A stretch of 64,000 bases of DNA from AV80 sp035536995 (GTDB lineage Bacteria > Verrucomicrobiota > Verrucomicrobiia > Chthoniobacterales > UBA10450): assembly GCA_035536995.1 (NCBI GenBank), contig DATLNB010000049.1:1-64000 (forward strand), read 5' to 3'. A program made the position numbers and the translations under genes. Shown here piece after piece: positions 41,127-49,071 of this stretch (its first letter is position 1; every line of letters starts with the position of its first letter). The notes beneath the pieces were generated by a model, which had not been told where the DNA came from, did no database searches, and worked only from the letters and a program-made list of their open reading frames with translations.

Positions 41127-41756
41127 ATGCTTCGAATCAAGATCTGCGGGCTGACGACGCCGCAAGACGCGCAGGCAGCTATTGAGCTGGGCGCCGATGC
41201 CCTCGGATTCAATTTCTTCAACGGCAGTAAACGTTACTTGCCGGTGGCCGAAGCAGGCCGCTGGATTGGACAGCTCCCTGGAGAAGTCGAGAAGATCGCG
41301 ATTTTGGTGGATCCCGAGTTCGAGGCGGCGAAAGCGGTGGCGAGGGTCCCTGGAGTGGATGCGATCCAGCTCCATGGTTCCGAAAGCCCGGAGTTTTGCA
41401 GGAGGCTCAAAGATGAAGGGATTCGATTTGAAAAGGCAATTCCGGTCACCAGCCCCGAGCTTCTTCAGAGTGCGCCGCAGTTTTTTACGCGGACTGTGCT
41501 TCTGGATTCTGTCAGCGCGGGCGAATTCGGAGGTTCCGGGCGAAGTTTTCCCTGGGAACTGGCCCGCGACTTTGTGCAGGCCAATCCGGACCTGCGAGTA
41601 ACTCTGGCGGGGGGCCTGAACCCCCACAATGTAGCCAGGGCGATTCAGATGGTGAGGCCTTTCGGGGTGGACGTAACGACGGGGGTGGAATCGTCGCCCG
41701 GCCACAAGGATTTGGGGCTTTTAGGAGCGTTCATTTCGGCTGCACGCGGCGCGTAA
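41127..41756 (+). CDS. trpF: Phosphoribosylanthranilate isomerase
   Basis: 209 residues, TIM barrel of usual length, starting right after the protease stop. IKICGLTTPQDAQAAIELGADALGFNF, SKRYLP, DAIQLHGSE, LLDS and the C-terminal LAGGLNPHNVARAI and GVDVTTGVESSPGHKD are diagnostic. Cys7 and the Asp in LLDS are the general base and acid. It catalyses the Amadori step of tryptophan synthesis. Other trp genes are not nearby. Confidence 0.95.
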   Translation: MLRIKICGLTTPQDAQAAIELGADALGFNFFNGSKRYLPVAEAGRWIGQLPGEVEKIAILVDPEFEAAKAVARVPGVDAIQLHGSESPEFCRRLKDEGIRFEKAIPVTSPELLQSAPQFFTRTVLLDSVSAGEFGGSGRSFPWELARDFVQANPDLRVTLAGGLNPHNVARAIQMVRPFGVDVTTGVESSPGHKDLGLLGAFISAARGA

Positions 41757-41854
41757 GGCAGCGCTGCTTTCGAGCGGGATCGACAGGTCGGTTCGGTATG
41801 GCTGGTCTGCTTCCTGCTTTTACCGCCCCCGCATTCCTCAACTTCACATCATCT

Positions 41855-43687
41855 ATGCCTAATCGCCTTCAAACCTTCTTCTGCGCCGGAGCGGCCTTTG
41901 TGGTGGCCCTCACCGCCGTGAACGCGCAGACCAATTCGCCGTCTCCCGCCTCGGCCGAAACCTCGTCCGATTCCGCCCAGAAAGCTCCGGGCACCGACTC
42001 CAAGACTAAAACCCCCTCGCTGCCCACGGCTTCCACAAAAAGCGACAATCTTTTGCTCGTTCAGGCTTCGACAACGACTTCGCCAGCGCCGGCGACGACG
42101 ACGACCAGCACAACGACCACCGCGACGACGACCTCTCCCGGACCGGTTGAGCCTGAAGGCGTCGCCGAAAATGGGGGCGTTGGCGTTCGTGAATTCCAGG
42201 GCGACGATGTCGGCGCGGTTCTGCGGCTGCTCGCTCGCCAGGCTAAGATCAACATGGTGGTAAGCGAAGCGGTCGCTGGCACCGTGACGATGCGGTTGGA
42301 GGATGTTACGGCACTGCAGGCAGTCTCGATCATTGTGAAGGCGAAAGGTCTTTTCATGGATCGCATCGAGAATGTTTATTATATCAAGACCGCGGCGGAA
42401 CGGACGGCCGAGCCGACCGAAAGCGATAGCTATCAATTCAGCTACGCCCGCGCCAAAGAGATCGCGCCGCTGGTGGCCGCTCAGCTTTCCAGCAAGGATG
42501 CCCCGCAGGTCGACGAACGGACTAACACGATCTTCTTCCGGGAAACCCGCGGCAACATTGATGCGGTCCGCAAGCTCCTCCTCCAAATCGATAAGCCGAC
42601 CAAGCAGGTCATGATTGAAGCACGACTGGTTGAAGTGACGGCCAACCCTCGGCAAGCGTACGGAATCAACTGGGGCGGTGTATTCGGCGGAACGACCAAT
42701 CCCAAGACCTTTGGTTATGGCGCGAGCAATTTTCCCGGAGAGAACGGAACCACCACGATCGAGTCCTCGAATGGCAAGATTCTCCTGAACGACTTTGCCG
42801 GCGCCGGGGATCAGAACCGCATCGGCGACAAATTTGGCGATCTCTTGGGCAACGCGCTGGGGGCCAATCAACTCGCCATCTTAACCGTTCCGCAAATGTC
42901 GCTGACAATGCGCCTGTTGAACGAAGACTCGGACGCCGAATTCCTCGCCAACCCGCGCGTAGTCACTGCCGACAATATGCAGGCTAAGATCGAAATCATT
43001 CGCAGCCAGCCGGTCCCACAGATGAACTTCAACGAGCAGACCGCAACCGCGGTGTTCGGTGGCTTCCAAGACAAGAAATTCGGCAACACCCTCGTCGTGA
43101 AGCCGTCGGTCAATAAAGACAACTTCATCACCCTCGCAGTGAAGCCCGAGATCAGTAACAAGATCGGCGACCAGCCGTTCAATATTCCGGACGGCAAGGG
43201 CGGCGTTATCTTCAGCCCGATCATCGACACCCGCTCGCTCGACTCCAACGTTCTCATCAGGAGCGGCGACACCCTGGCTATCGGTGGCCTCCTGCAGGAT
43301 GAGGTGACCAAGGCGCGGACCAAAGTGCCAATTATGGGTGACATCCCGATCATCGGTTACTTCTTCCAGGAAAAGTTGAACGCTCGGACGAAACGGAACC
43401 TGCTCGTCTTCGTCACCCCGACGATCATCGATCAGCATTACGGCACCGGCCTCGAAGACCAAGTTAGCGGCCTGCACCACACCGGCGAAGAGTATGCGGA
43501 TCCGAATGGATGGCGGAACAATGCCAAGGGCGCCGTTCGCCTGGTCCCGACTTCCAATCGCCACATCGCCGCGGATTACCCGAAGCCGGGCACGCCCCCG
43601 GCGCCGGCCAGGACCCAGTCCGAAACGACAACCACGACAACAAAATCAGTAGATTTCAAGACCACGGCTAACGACCGAGGGTTCTAG
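41855..43687 (+). CDS. Secretin/TonB short N-terminal domain protein, type II/IV pilus secretin-like
   Basis: 610 residues from the ATG at 41855, which gives a signal peptide (NRLQTFFCAGAAFVVALTAVNAQ region). A Thr/Ser/Pro-rich linker (repeated TTTST) precedes an STN-like domain at about 110-180 (FQGDDVGAVLRLLARQAKIN), an N1-type domain (FSYARAKEIAPLVAAQL, RGNIDAVRKLLLQID) and the secretin core (MRLLNEDSDAEFLANPRVVT, IRSGDTLAIGGLLQDE, KVPIMGDIPIIGYFF, NLLVFVTPTII). It forms an outer-membrane ring, probably for type II secretion or type IV pili. No other secretion gene is adjacent. A terminator follows. Confidence 0.9.
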   Translation: MPNRLQTFFCAGAAFVVALTAVNAQTNSPSPASAETSSDSAQKAPGTDSKTKTPSLPTASTKSDNLLLVQASTTTSPAPATTTTSTTTTATTTSPGPVEPEGVAENGGVGVREFQGDDVGAVLRLLARQAKINMVVSEAVAGTVTMRLEDVTALQAVSIIVKAKGLFMDRIENVYYIKTAAERTAEPTESDSYQFSYARAKEIAPLVAAQLSSKDAPQVDERTNTIFFRETRGNIDAVRKLLLQIDKPTKQVMIEARLVEVTANPRQAYGINWGGVFGGTTNPKTFGYGASNFPGENGTTTIESSNGKILLNDFAGAGDQNRIGDKFGDLLGNALGANQLAILTVPQMSLTMRLLNEDSDAEFLANPRVVTADNMQAKIEIIRSQPVPQMNFNEQTATAVFGGFQDKKFGNTLVVKPSVNKDNFITLAVKPEISNKIGDQPFNIPDGKGGVIFSPIIDTRSLDSNVLIRSGDTLAIGGLLQDEVTKARTKVPIMGDIPIIGYFFQEKLNARTKRNLLVFVTPTIIDQHYGTGLEDQVSGLHHTGEEYADPNGWRNNAKGAVRLVPTSNRHIAADYPKPGTPPAPARTQSETTTTTTKSVDFKTTANDRGF

Positions 43688-43706
43688 CAGCCATAGATGT
43701 GGGGTT

Positions 43707-43750
43707 GAGAGGGGGCGGATTCTCGCGAGAGGTCCGCCCTCTTTGTTTTT
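43707..43750 (+). terminator. Rho-independent terminator after the secretin gene
   Basis: The arms 43708-43719 and 43733-43743 pair around AGAGGG/CCCTCT and GGCGGA/TCCGCC with a two-G bulge. The inner palindrome TCTCGCGAGA extends the stem, and TTTGTTTTT follows. It ends 20 bases after the secretin stop. Confidence 0.8.
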
Positions 43751-43791
43751 CGCTCCGCCCGTTCGTCCCCGAAGAGCGCCAAACGATCAGG

Positions 43792-44397
43792 TTACGAAGA
43801 GAGGTAACGCGCCAGGCTTTCGCGCAACTCAGTCCGGGCGCGGAACAACAGGCTCTTCACTGCCGAAACTGATTGGTCCAGTGCTTCCGCGATTTCCTCG
43901 TAGCTCAGCTCTTCATAGCGGCGCAGGATCACCGCCATACGCTGGGTTTCGGGTAACCGGGCTATGGCTGCGTCGATAGCCGCCTGGAGCTCATCATCGA
44001 GCAGCGCCGAATCCGGCGCGATTGCGTGTTCGTCCTTGATCGGACGCTCTTCTTCCTCCGTCTCCGTCTGCAGCGGCACCGCTGGATGCCGCGAGCGACG
44101 CCGGAGCTCGTTGAAAACCAGGTTGCGCGTGATCTTGAGCAGCCAGGTCGTGAATTTCGCCTGAGGTACATAGCGGTTCGCGTTTTGCCACACTCGCAGA
44201 AAGACCTGCTGTGCGATGTCTTCAGCATCCGAATGTCCGCCCAGCATGCGGCCCACGGTCCCGACCACGAGGCGCTGGTGCCGTTCGACAAGCTGCTCAA
44301 ATGCCGCCGTGTCCCCGCCACCGGCTTTCTGCATCAGCCGGACATCTTCGGCGTCCTCAAAACCGGGGCCCACCGGTGTGCGCTCCTCAGCAGACAT
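43792..44397 (-). CDS. ECF-type RNA polymerase sigma factor
   Basis: 201 residues from the ATG at 44397 (a GTG 33 bases earlier is possible). Region 2: DAEDIAQQVFLRVWQNANRYVPQAKFTTWLLKITRNLVFNELRRR. Region 4: LPETQRMAVILRRYEELSYEEIAEALDQSVSAVKSLLFRARTELRE, a helix-turn-helix. Between them lies a Glu-rich linker. It directs transcription of an unknown regulon. No anti-sigma gene is adjacent. It is divergent from mqnE; the 135-base gap between them holds weak promoter-like sequence only. Confidence 0.92.
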   Translation of the reverse strand: MSAEERTPVGPGFEDAEDVRLMQKAGGGDTAAFEQLVERHQRLVVGTVGRMLGGHSDAEDIAQQVFLRVWQNANRYVPQAKFTTWLLKITRNLVFNELRRRSRHPAVPLQTETEEEERPIKDEHAIAPDSALLDDELQAAIDAAIARLPETQRMAVILRRYEELSYEEIAEALDQSVSAVKSLLFRARTELRESLARYLSS

Positions 44398-44532
44398 AGA
44401 CAGATCCGGGGCAATATTGGAGGCCGGCACAACGACGATTTTTCCTTTTGCAGGATTGAACCTTCATCGGTGCTTTCGGTTGCAAGCCAACAGGAGCATG
44501 TGCATCATGGACTCGGTTTTTACTGCCTCTTG

Positions 44533-45684
44533 ATGAACCTATCGCTCATTCCTGACGATCTTCGACCGATTGCCGAAAAGATCGACGCCCGGCAGCGCGT
44601 TTCCGAGGTCGAAGCTCTTCAGATGTTCCGTTCCCATGACCTCAATGCGCTCGGCATGATGGCCAGCGCCGTCCGCGAGCAGAAGAACGGGAACACCGCG
44701 ACCTACATTCTCAATCGCTACATCAACTATTCGAACATCTGCATTCTGTCCTGCCAGTTCTGTGCGTTCGCGGCAAGGAAGCGGGATGCCCACGCTTTCG
44801 AGCGGTCCGTCGACGAAATTGTCGGGGCCGTGGAGGAATCTTTAGCCGCAGGAATTACCGAGGTGCACATGGTCGGCGGTCTTCATCCGACGCTGAACAA
44901 GGATTGGTACCTCACCCTCCTGCGGCGTCTGCGGGCTCTTGATTCTCACATCATCATAAAAGCTTTTACGGCCATCGAAATCCGCCACCTGGCTCAGCGT
45001 ATTTTCAAGATGTCGATCCCGGACACGCTGGCGGTTTTACGAGACGCTGGGTTAGGCGCCCTAACGGGCGGGGGAGCAGAGATTTTTGATGCCGAGGTGC
45101 GGGATGAATTGTGCCGCGGCAAAGAGAGCGCTGAGGAATGGCTGGATGTGCATCGAGCGTGGCACAAAATGGGGGGGCGGAGCACAGCCACAATGCTCTA
45201 CGGCCACATCGAAACTCTGGAGCAACGGGTCGATCATCTCCGGCAACTCCGCCAGCTCCAGGATGAGACGGGGGGGTTCACTGGTTTCGTTCCTTTTGCG
45301 TTTGAACCTCAGACAACCATCCTGGCGCACGTGCGGGCCGCTACCGCAGTGGAGCAGCTGCGCAACCTCGCCATCAGCCGCATTTATCTGGATAATTTCG
45401 ATCATCTGACGGCGTATTGGGTTTCGATGGGACTGCCGCTTGCCCAGGTGTCCCTGAACTACGGCGTTGATGACCTGCATGGCACGATCATGGAGGAAAA
45501 GATCTTCCACATGGCGGGTGCGAAAACGCCGCAGGAACAGACCGTCGAAACGCTCGAGCATGCCATCCGCGAGGCTGGTCGCGAGCCGGTCCAGCGCGAT
45601 AGCTATTACCGCCACCTGCCGCGGCAACGCGCCGCCGCGGTCCCTGCTCCTCCGGCAATTGAATCAGAGCTGGTTTACGCCTGA
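44533..45684 (+). CDS. mqnE: Aminodeoxyfutalosine synthase (radical SAM)
   Basis: 383 residues. The Cys cluster C70-x3-C74-x2-C77 (CILSCQFCAF) binds a 4Fe-4S cluster and S-adenosylmethionine. VHMVGGLHPTLNKDWYLTLL, GGGAEIFDAEVRDELCRGKES, ATMLYGHIETLEQRVDHL and NYGVDDLHGTIMEEKIFHMAG match MqnE. It joins SAM with the chorismate-derived compound in the futalosine route to menaquinone. The frame is open far upstream, but ATG at 44533 fits family lengths; a GTG at 44500 with AGGAG nearby is an alternative. mqnA is next. Confidence 0.95.
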   Translation: MNLSLIPDDLRPIAEKIDARQRVSEVEALQMFRSHDLNALGMMASAVREQKNGNTATYILNRYINYSNICILSCQFCAFAARKRDAHAFERSVDEIVGAVEESLAAGITEVHMVGGLHPTLNKDWYLTLLRRLRALDSHIIIKAFTAIEIRHLAQRIFKMSIPDTLAVLRDAGLGALTGGGAEIFDAEVRDELCRGKESAEEWLDVHRAWHKMGGRSTATMLYGHIETLEQRVDHLRQLRQLQDETGGFTGFVPFAFEPQTTILAHVRAATAVEQLRNLAISRIYLDNFDHLTAYWVSMGLPLAQVSLNYGVDDLHGTIMEEKIFHMAGAKTPQEQTVETLEHAIREAGREPVQRDSYYRHLPRQRAAAVPAPPAIESELVYA

Positions 45685-45686
45685 CG

Positions 45687-46463
45687 GTGGCTGAGCCGGG
45701 GCTTCTGCGGATCGGGTGCGTTAAATATCTCAACGCCCGTCCCCTCATTCACGGCTGGCCGGGTGACGTCGTCTTTGACCATCCCACTGCGCTCTGCGAT
45801 CGACTGGCGGCTGGCGGATTGGATGTCGCGCTGGTTTCGAGTTTCGAATTCCTGCGCAACCCCGTCTACACGCTCGTGGACGGGATCTCGATTTCCTCCT
45901 TCGGCCCGGTTCACAGCGTCTTTGTCGCGCACGCGGGCGAGCTGGCGGAGATCGAGGAGATCGAGGTTGATCCGGCGTCGCAGACCTCGACTAACTTGCT
46001 GCGGTGCCTCCTGGCCGAGACCGGGCTGAACCCGAAGTTCGTGATCCGTTCCCGCCTTGTTCAGCGCGCGATCACTCCGCGGCTTGCGAAATTCTTCATT
46101 GGCGATCAGGCAATCCGTTTTCGTGACGAAAGCGCGAGCACGTTTCGCTTCTGGGACCTGGGGGAAGAGTGGCAAAAGCGCACGCAACAGCCATTTGTTT
46201 ATGCCCTGTGGCTCATCCGGCCCGAAGTGTCTTCGCCCAAGCCAATCGCCGACAGCTTGCGCGCTTGTCGCGACAATAATGTCCGCGATCTGGACCCCGT
46301 GATTGCCGCCGAACGGGAATTCAGTCCCGAATTTTGCCAGTTTTATCTACGGGATTGTTTGCGCTACGACTTCGGCCCCCCGGAGCGTGAGGGCCTGTCG
46401 ACATTTCGCAAACTTTGCGAGAGACACGGGATTTTGTGGCACGACTCACGGCTGATAATCTGA
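45687..46463 (+). CDS. mqnA: Chorismate dehydratase
   Basis: 258 residues from GTG, 2 bases after mqnE. RIGCVKYLNARPLIHGW, LAAGGLDVALVSSFEFLRNPVY, SSFGPVHSVFVAH, EVDPASQTSTNLLRCLL and KFFIGDQAI are typical of MqnA, a periplasmic-binding-protein-like fold. It dehydrates chorismate as the first committed step of the futalosine pathway. With mqnE it gives the first two steps; mqnB/C/D lie elsewhere. Overlaps the DUF72 gene by 28 bases. Confidence 0.95.
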   Translation: MAEPGLLRIGCVKYLNARPLIHGWPGDVVFDHPTALCDRLAAGGLDVALVSSFEFLRNPVYTLVDGISISSFGPVHSVFVAHAGELAEIEEIEVDPASQTSTNLLRCLLAETGLNPKFVIRSRLVQRAITPRLAKFFIGDQAIRFRDESASTFRFWDLGEEWQKRTQQPFVYALWLIRPEVSSPKPIADSLRACRDNNVRDLDPVIAAEREFSPEFCQFYLRDCLRYDFGPPEREGLSTFRKLCERHGILWHDSRLII

Positions 46464-47365
46464 TTCCTCCCCGGAGCGCGTGGCAGCCTAACGACCTGTA
46501 TGTCGGGATCTCAGGCTGGACCTACGCTGGGTGGCGCGGCGTCTTTTACCCGAAAAAACTGGCCCACCGCTCAGAGCTCCAGTTCGCCTCTCACACTTTC
46601 AATTCCATCGAAATCAACGGTTCATTTTATTCGCTCCAGCGACCATCCAGCTATCAGCGGTGGTACGCCGAGACACCGCCCGGGTTCGTCTTTAGCGTAA
46701 AGGGTCCCCGATTCATCACTCACATGAAGAAACTGCGCGAGGTCGAGGCGCCTTTGGGCAATTTCTTCGCCTCCGGCCTTCTCTGTCTTCGGGAAAAGCT
46801 TGGTCCCATCCTGTGGCAGTTTCCGCCAAACTTCGGATGGAACGAGGAGCGGTTTACGGACTTCTTTAATCTTTTACCGCGCAGCACGAGGGAAGCAGCC
46901 AAGGTAGCGAAGAATCACGACGACAAACTAAAAGTGGATCCATGGACAAAGACGGATGCGAACCGACCGGTTCGCCACGTGGTGGAGATTAGGCATCCCA
47001 CCTTCATGGTTCCGGAGTTTTTCGCTCTGCTTCGGCGACACAATATCGCCTTCGTCGTGGCGGACACCGCGGGGAAATGGCCCTACGCTGAGGACATCAC
47101 GGCTGATTTCGTGTACTGCCGCCTTCATGGCGCGGAGCAGCTCTATGTGAGCGGTTACAGCGGCGAGGAGCTTGATTGGTGGGCTAATCGAATCAGGCAC
47201 TGGCGCACGGGCCGGCAGCCGAAAGACGCGAAGACGGTATCCGACCGGAAGGCTAGTGGTCGCGGCAATCGCGACGTTTACCTTTATTTCGATAACGACG
47301 CCAAAGTCCACGCGCCGTTCAACGCGAAAGGGCTGGTCGCGAACTTGGAAGGCCAGTCAGGTTGA
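46436..47365 (+). CDS. DUF72 (YecE-like) protein
   Basis: 309 residues from a GTG at 46436 (a TTG at 46415 is possible). LYVGISGWTYAGWRGVFYPKKL, FASHTFNSIEINGSFYSLQRPSSYQRWYAETPPGFVFSVKGPRFITHMKKL, LGPILWQFPPNF and the C-terminal YCRLHG and VYLYFDNDAK are the DUF72 signature. It is a TIM-barrel-like protein of unknown function; nuclease-like activity has been suggested for the family. Its position directly before recJ, with overlapping stop and start, is consistent with a nucleic acid role. Confidence 0.9.
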   Translation: MARLTADNLIPPRSAWQPNDLYVGISGWTYAGWRGVFYPKKLAHRSELQFASHTFNSIEINGSFYSLQRPSSYQRWYAETPPGFVFSVKGPRFITHMKKLREVEAPLGNFFASGLLCLREKLGPILWQFPPNFGWNEERFTDFFNLLPRSTREAAKVAKNHDDKLKVDPWTKTDANRPVRHVVEIRHPTFMVPEFFALLRRHNIAFVVADTAGKWPYAEDITADFVYCRLHGAEQLYVSGYSGEELDWWANRIRHWRTGRQPKDAKTVSDRKASGRGNRDVYLYFDNDAKVHAPFNAKGLVANLEGQSG

Positions 47366-49071
47366 AAGCCGATCGCCGCTGGATCGTCGTCCCGAAATGC
47401 AGCGACCCGGCACCCGGCATTGCCTGGGCCGAGATATGCGGCATTCCGTGCGTTGCCGAGTTGCTGATGCGCAAAGGCTTCGGATGCGCCGAGGACGTGA
47501 ACCTGTTTCTTCAGCCGCGCTTGCGCTCGCTCACCGATCCGTTCCTCCTCCCCAATATGAGCCGGGCAGTGGAGCGCATTCTCGACGCAATCGATCGGCG
47601 GCAACGGATCGTCTTGTTCGGGGATTACGATGTAGATGGGGTCACATCCCTTGCCCTGCTGGCTGGATTGATGCGCAACTACGGCGCGACTCCGGAATTG
47701 TTTCTGCCGCTTCGAATGGAGGAAGGTTACGGGCTGAGCCCGGAGAGCGTGGAACGCTGCTGCGAGCAGTATCGGCCTGAACTGTTGATCGCGGTGGATT
47801 GCGGGACCGCGTCGCTCGATGAGATTGCGGGGCTCAAGGCACGCGGCATCGACGTGATTGTGCTCGATCACCACGAACCGAAGGCGGCCCTGCCAGATTG
47901 CGTCGCGGTTGTGAACCCGAAGACAGAGTCAGGCTGCGTGTGTCAATATCTGTGCAGCGTGGGGATTGTGTTCAAGGTCTGTCACGCCCTCCTTAAGACC
48001 CGGCCGGCCCCGGGATTCGATCTCAAGGCGCACCTCGATCTTGTGGCGCTCGGCACCGTTGCCGACATCGTGCCGCTGGAAAAGGAAAACCGGGTGCTCG
48101 TGGAGCGAGGAATGAGACAACTCGCCGGGAGCCCTCGGCTTGGTGTAAGAAAACTGTTGAAGGTTGCAGCCGTGCGCTCCCCCATAGGCACTCAGGACAT
48201 CGGTTTTAGACTTGGACCGCGGTTAAACGCCGCCGGGCGCCTCGCCACCGCCGAAAAGGCGCTCCGATTACTTTTGACCTCCGACGAAGCAGAAGCCGAT
48301 GAGCTCGCGGCGTTACTCGATGCGCAGAACCGCGAGAGGCAGGAAGTTGAACGGCGAATCCTGGCGGAGGCCGAAGAACAGCTTTCGAAGCATTTCGATC
48401 CCGCCCGTGACGCTGCCATCGTTCTCGGCTCCCGTGAATGGCATCCGGGTGTCCTTGGTATTGTCGCTTCACGCCTTGCCCGCCAGCATCATAGGCCCAC
48501 CATCCTGGTTGCATTTGACTCCGATGGCCTCGGCAAAGGAAGTGGCCGCAGCATCGAGGGATTGTCGCTGGTTGAGGCGCTGACGCTTTGCGAAGCCCAC
48601 CTCGAAAAGTTCGGCGGGCACGAAATGGCTGCGGGCCTGGCGGTGCACGAGGAAGACTTTTCGGCTTTCAGCGAAGCGTTTCGAGGGGCCGCGCGCCGGC
48701 TCCTCTCGGATGAACAATTGCGTCCGCGGCTCCGCCTCGATTACGAACTGACGTTTGCGGAACTGAACGCGGATTTCCTGCGCTGGCACCAGGCGCTCGA
48801 GCCGTTTGGGAGCGGCAATCTCCAGCCCATGTTTGTTGCACGCGAGGTGGAGCCCACCGTAGAGCCGCGCATGGTGAAGGAAAAGCATCTCGCCCTTCGA
48901 TTGCGGCAGCGGAACTATCATCAACGGGCCATCTTTTTCGATGGGGCAGCCGCGCCTCTGCCGCCGCCTCCATGGGATATGGCGTTCCGCGTGTGTCCCG
49001 ATGAGTATCAGGGTGAGACGCGGCTCCAGATTCAGGTTGAAGCGTTACGAACCGCGGGTCCGCTGGAATGA
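47362..49071 (+). CDS. recJ: Single-stranded-DNA exonuclease RecJ
   Basis: 569 residues, usual length. DHH-family motifs: GDYDVDGVTS from residue 87, VDCGTASLDEI, DHHEPK near 169, and the DHHA1 block GSGRSIEGLSLVEAL with LEKFGGHEMAAGL. The C-terminal OB fold follows (FGSGNLQPMFV). The 5'-3' exonuclease works in RecF-type recombination, mismatch and excision repair. The TTG start overlaps the DUF72 stop, with GGAAGG 9 bases upstream. recG follows with a 4-base overlap. Confidence 0.95.
   Translation: MKADRRWIVVPKCSDPAPGIAWAEICGIPCVAELLMRKGFGCAEDVNLFLQPRLRSLTDPFLLPNMSRAVERILDAIDRRQRIVLFGDYDVDGVTSLALLAGLMRNYGATPELFLPLRMEEGYGLSPESVERCCEQYRPELLIAVDCGTASLDEIAGLKARGIDVIVLDHHEPKAALPDCVAVVNPKTESGCVCQYLCSVGIVFKVCHALLKTRPAPGFDLKAHLDLVALGTVADIVPLEKENRVLVERGMRQLAGSPRLGVRKLLKVAAVRSPIGTQDIGFRLGPRLNAAGRLATAEKALRLLLTSDEAEADELAALLDAQNRERQEVERRILAEAEEQLSKHFDPARDAAIVLGSREWHPGVLGIVASRLARQHHRPTILVAFDSDGLGKGSGRSIEGLSLVEALTLCEAHLEKFGGHEMAAGLAVHEEDFSAFSEAFRGAARRLLSDEQLRPRLRLDYELTFAELNADFLRWHQALEPFGSGNLQPMFVAREVEPTVEPRMVKEKHLALRLRQRNYHQRAIFFDGAAAPLPPPPWDMAFRVCPDEYQGETRLQIQVEALRTAGPLE

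Noticed and set aside
42061..42140. ACGACGACG-type repeats as a CRISPR or microsatellite feature
   Set aside because: The region is a coding Thr/Ser linker of the secretin with no spacer-repeat structure.
41849..42871. Open frame of 340 codons on the minus strand
   Set aside because: It is antisense to the secretin gene and starts in its repeat-rich linker. The Arg/Gly repeats mirror the Thr/Ser codons.
44026..44532. Long upstream extension of mqnE
   Set aside because: The frame is open through the divergent sigma factor gene, but the sequence shows no MqnE similarity before 44533.
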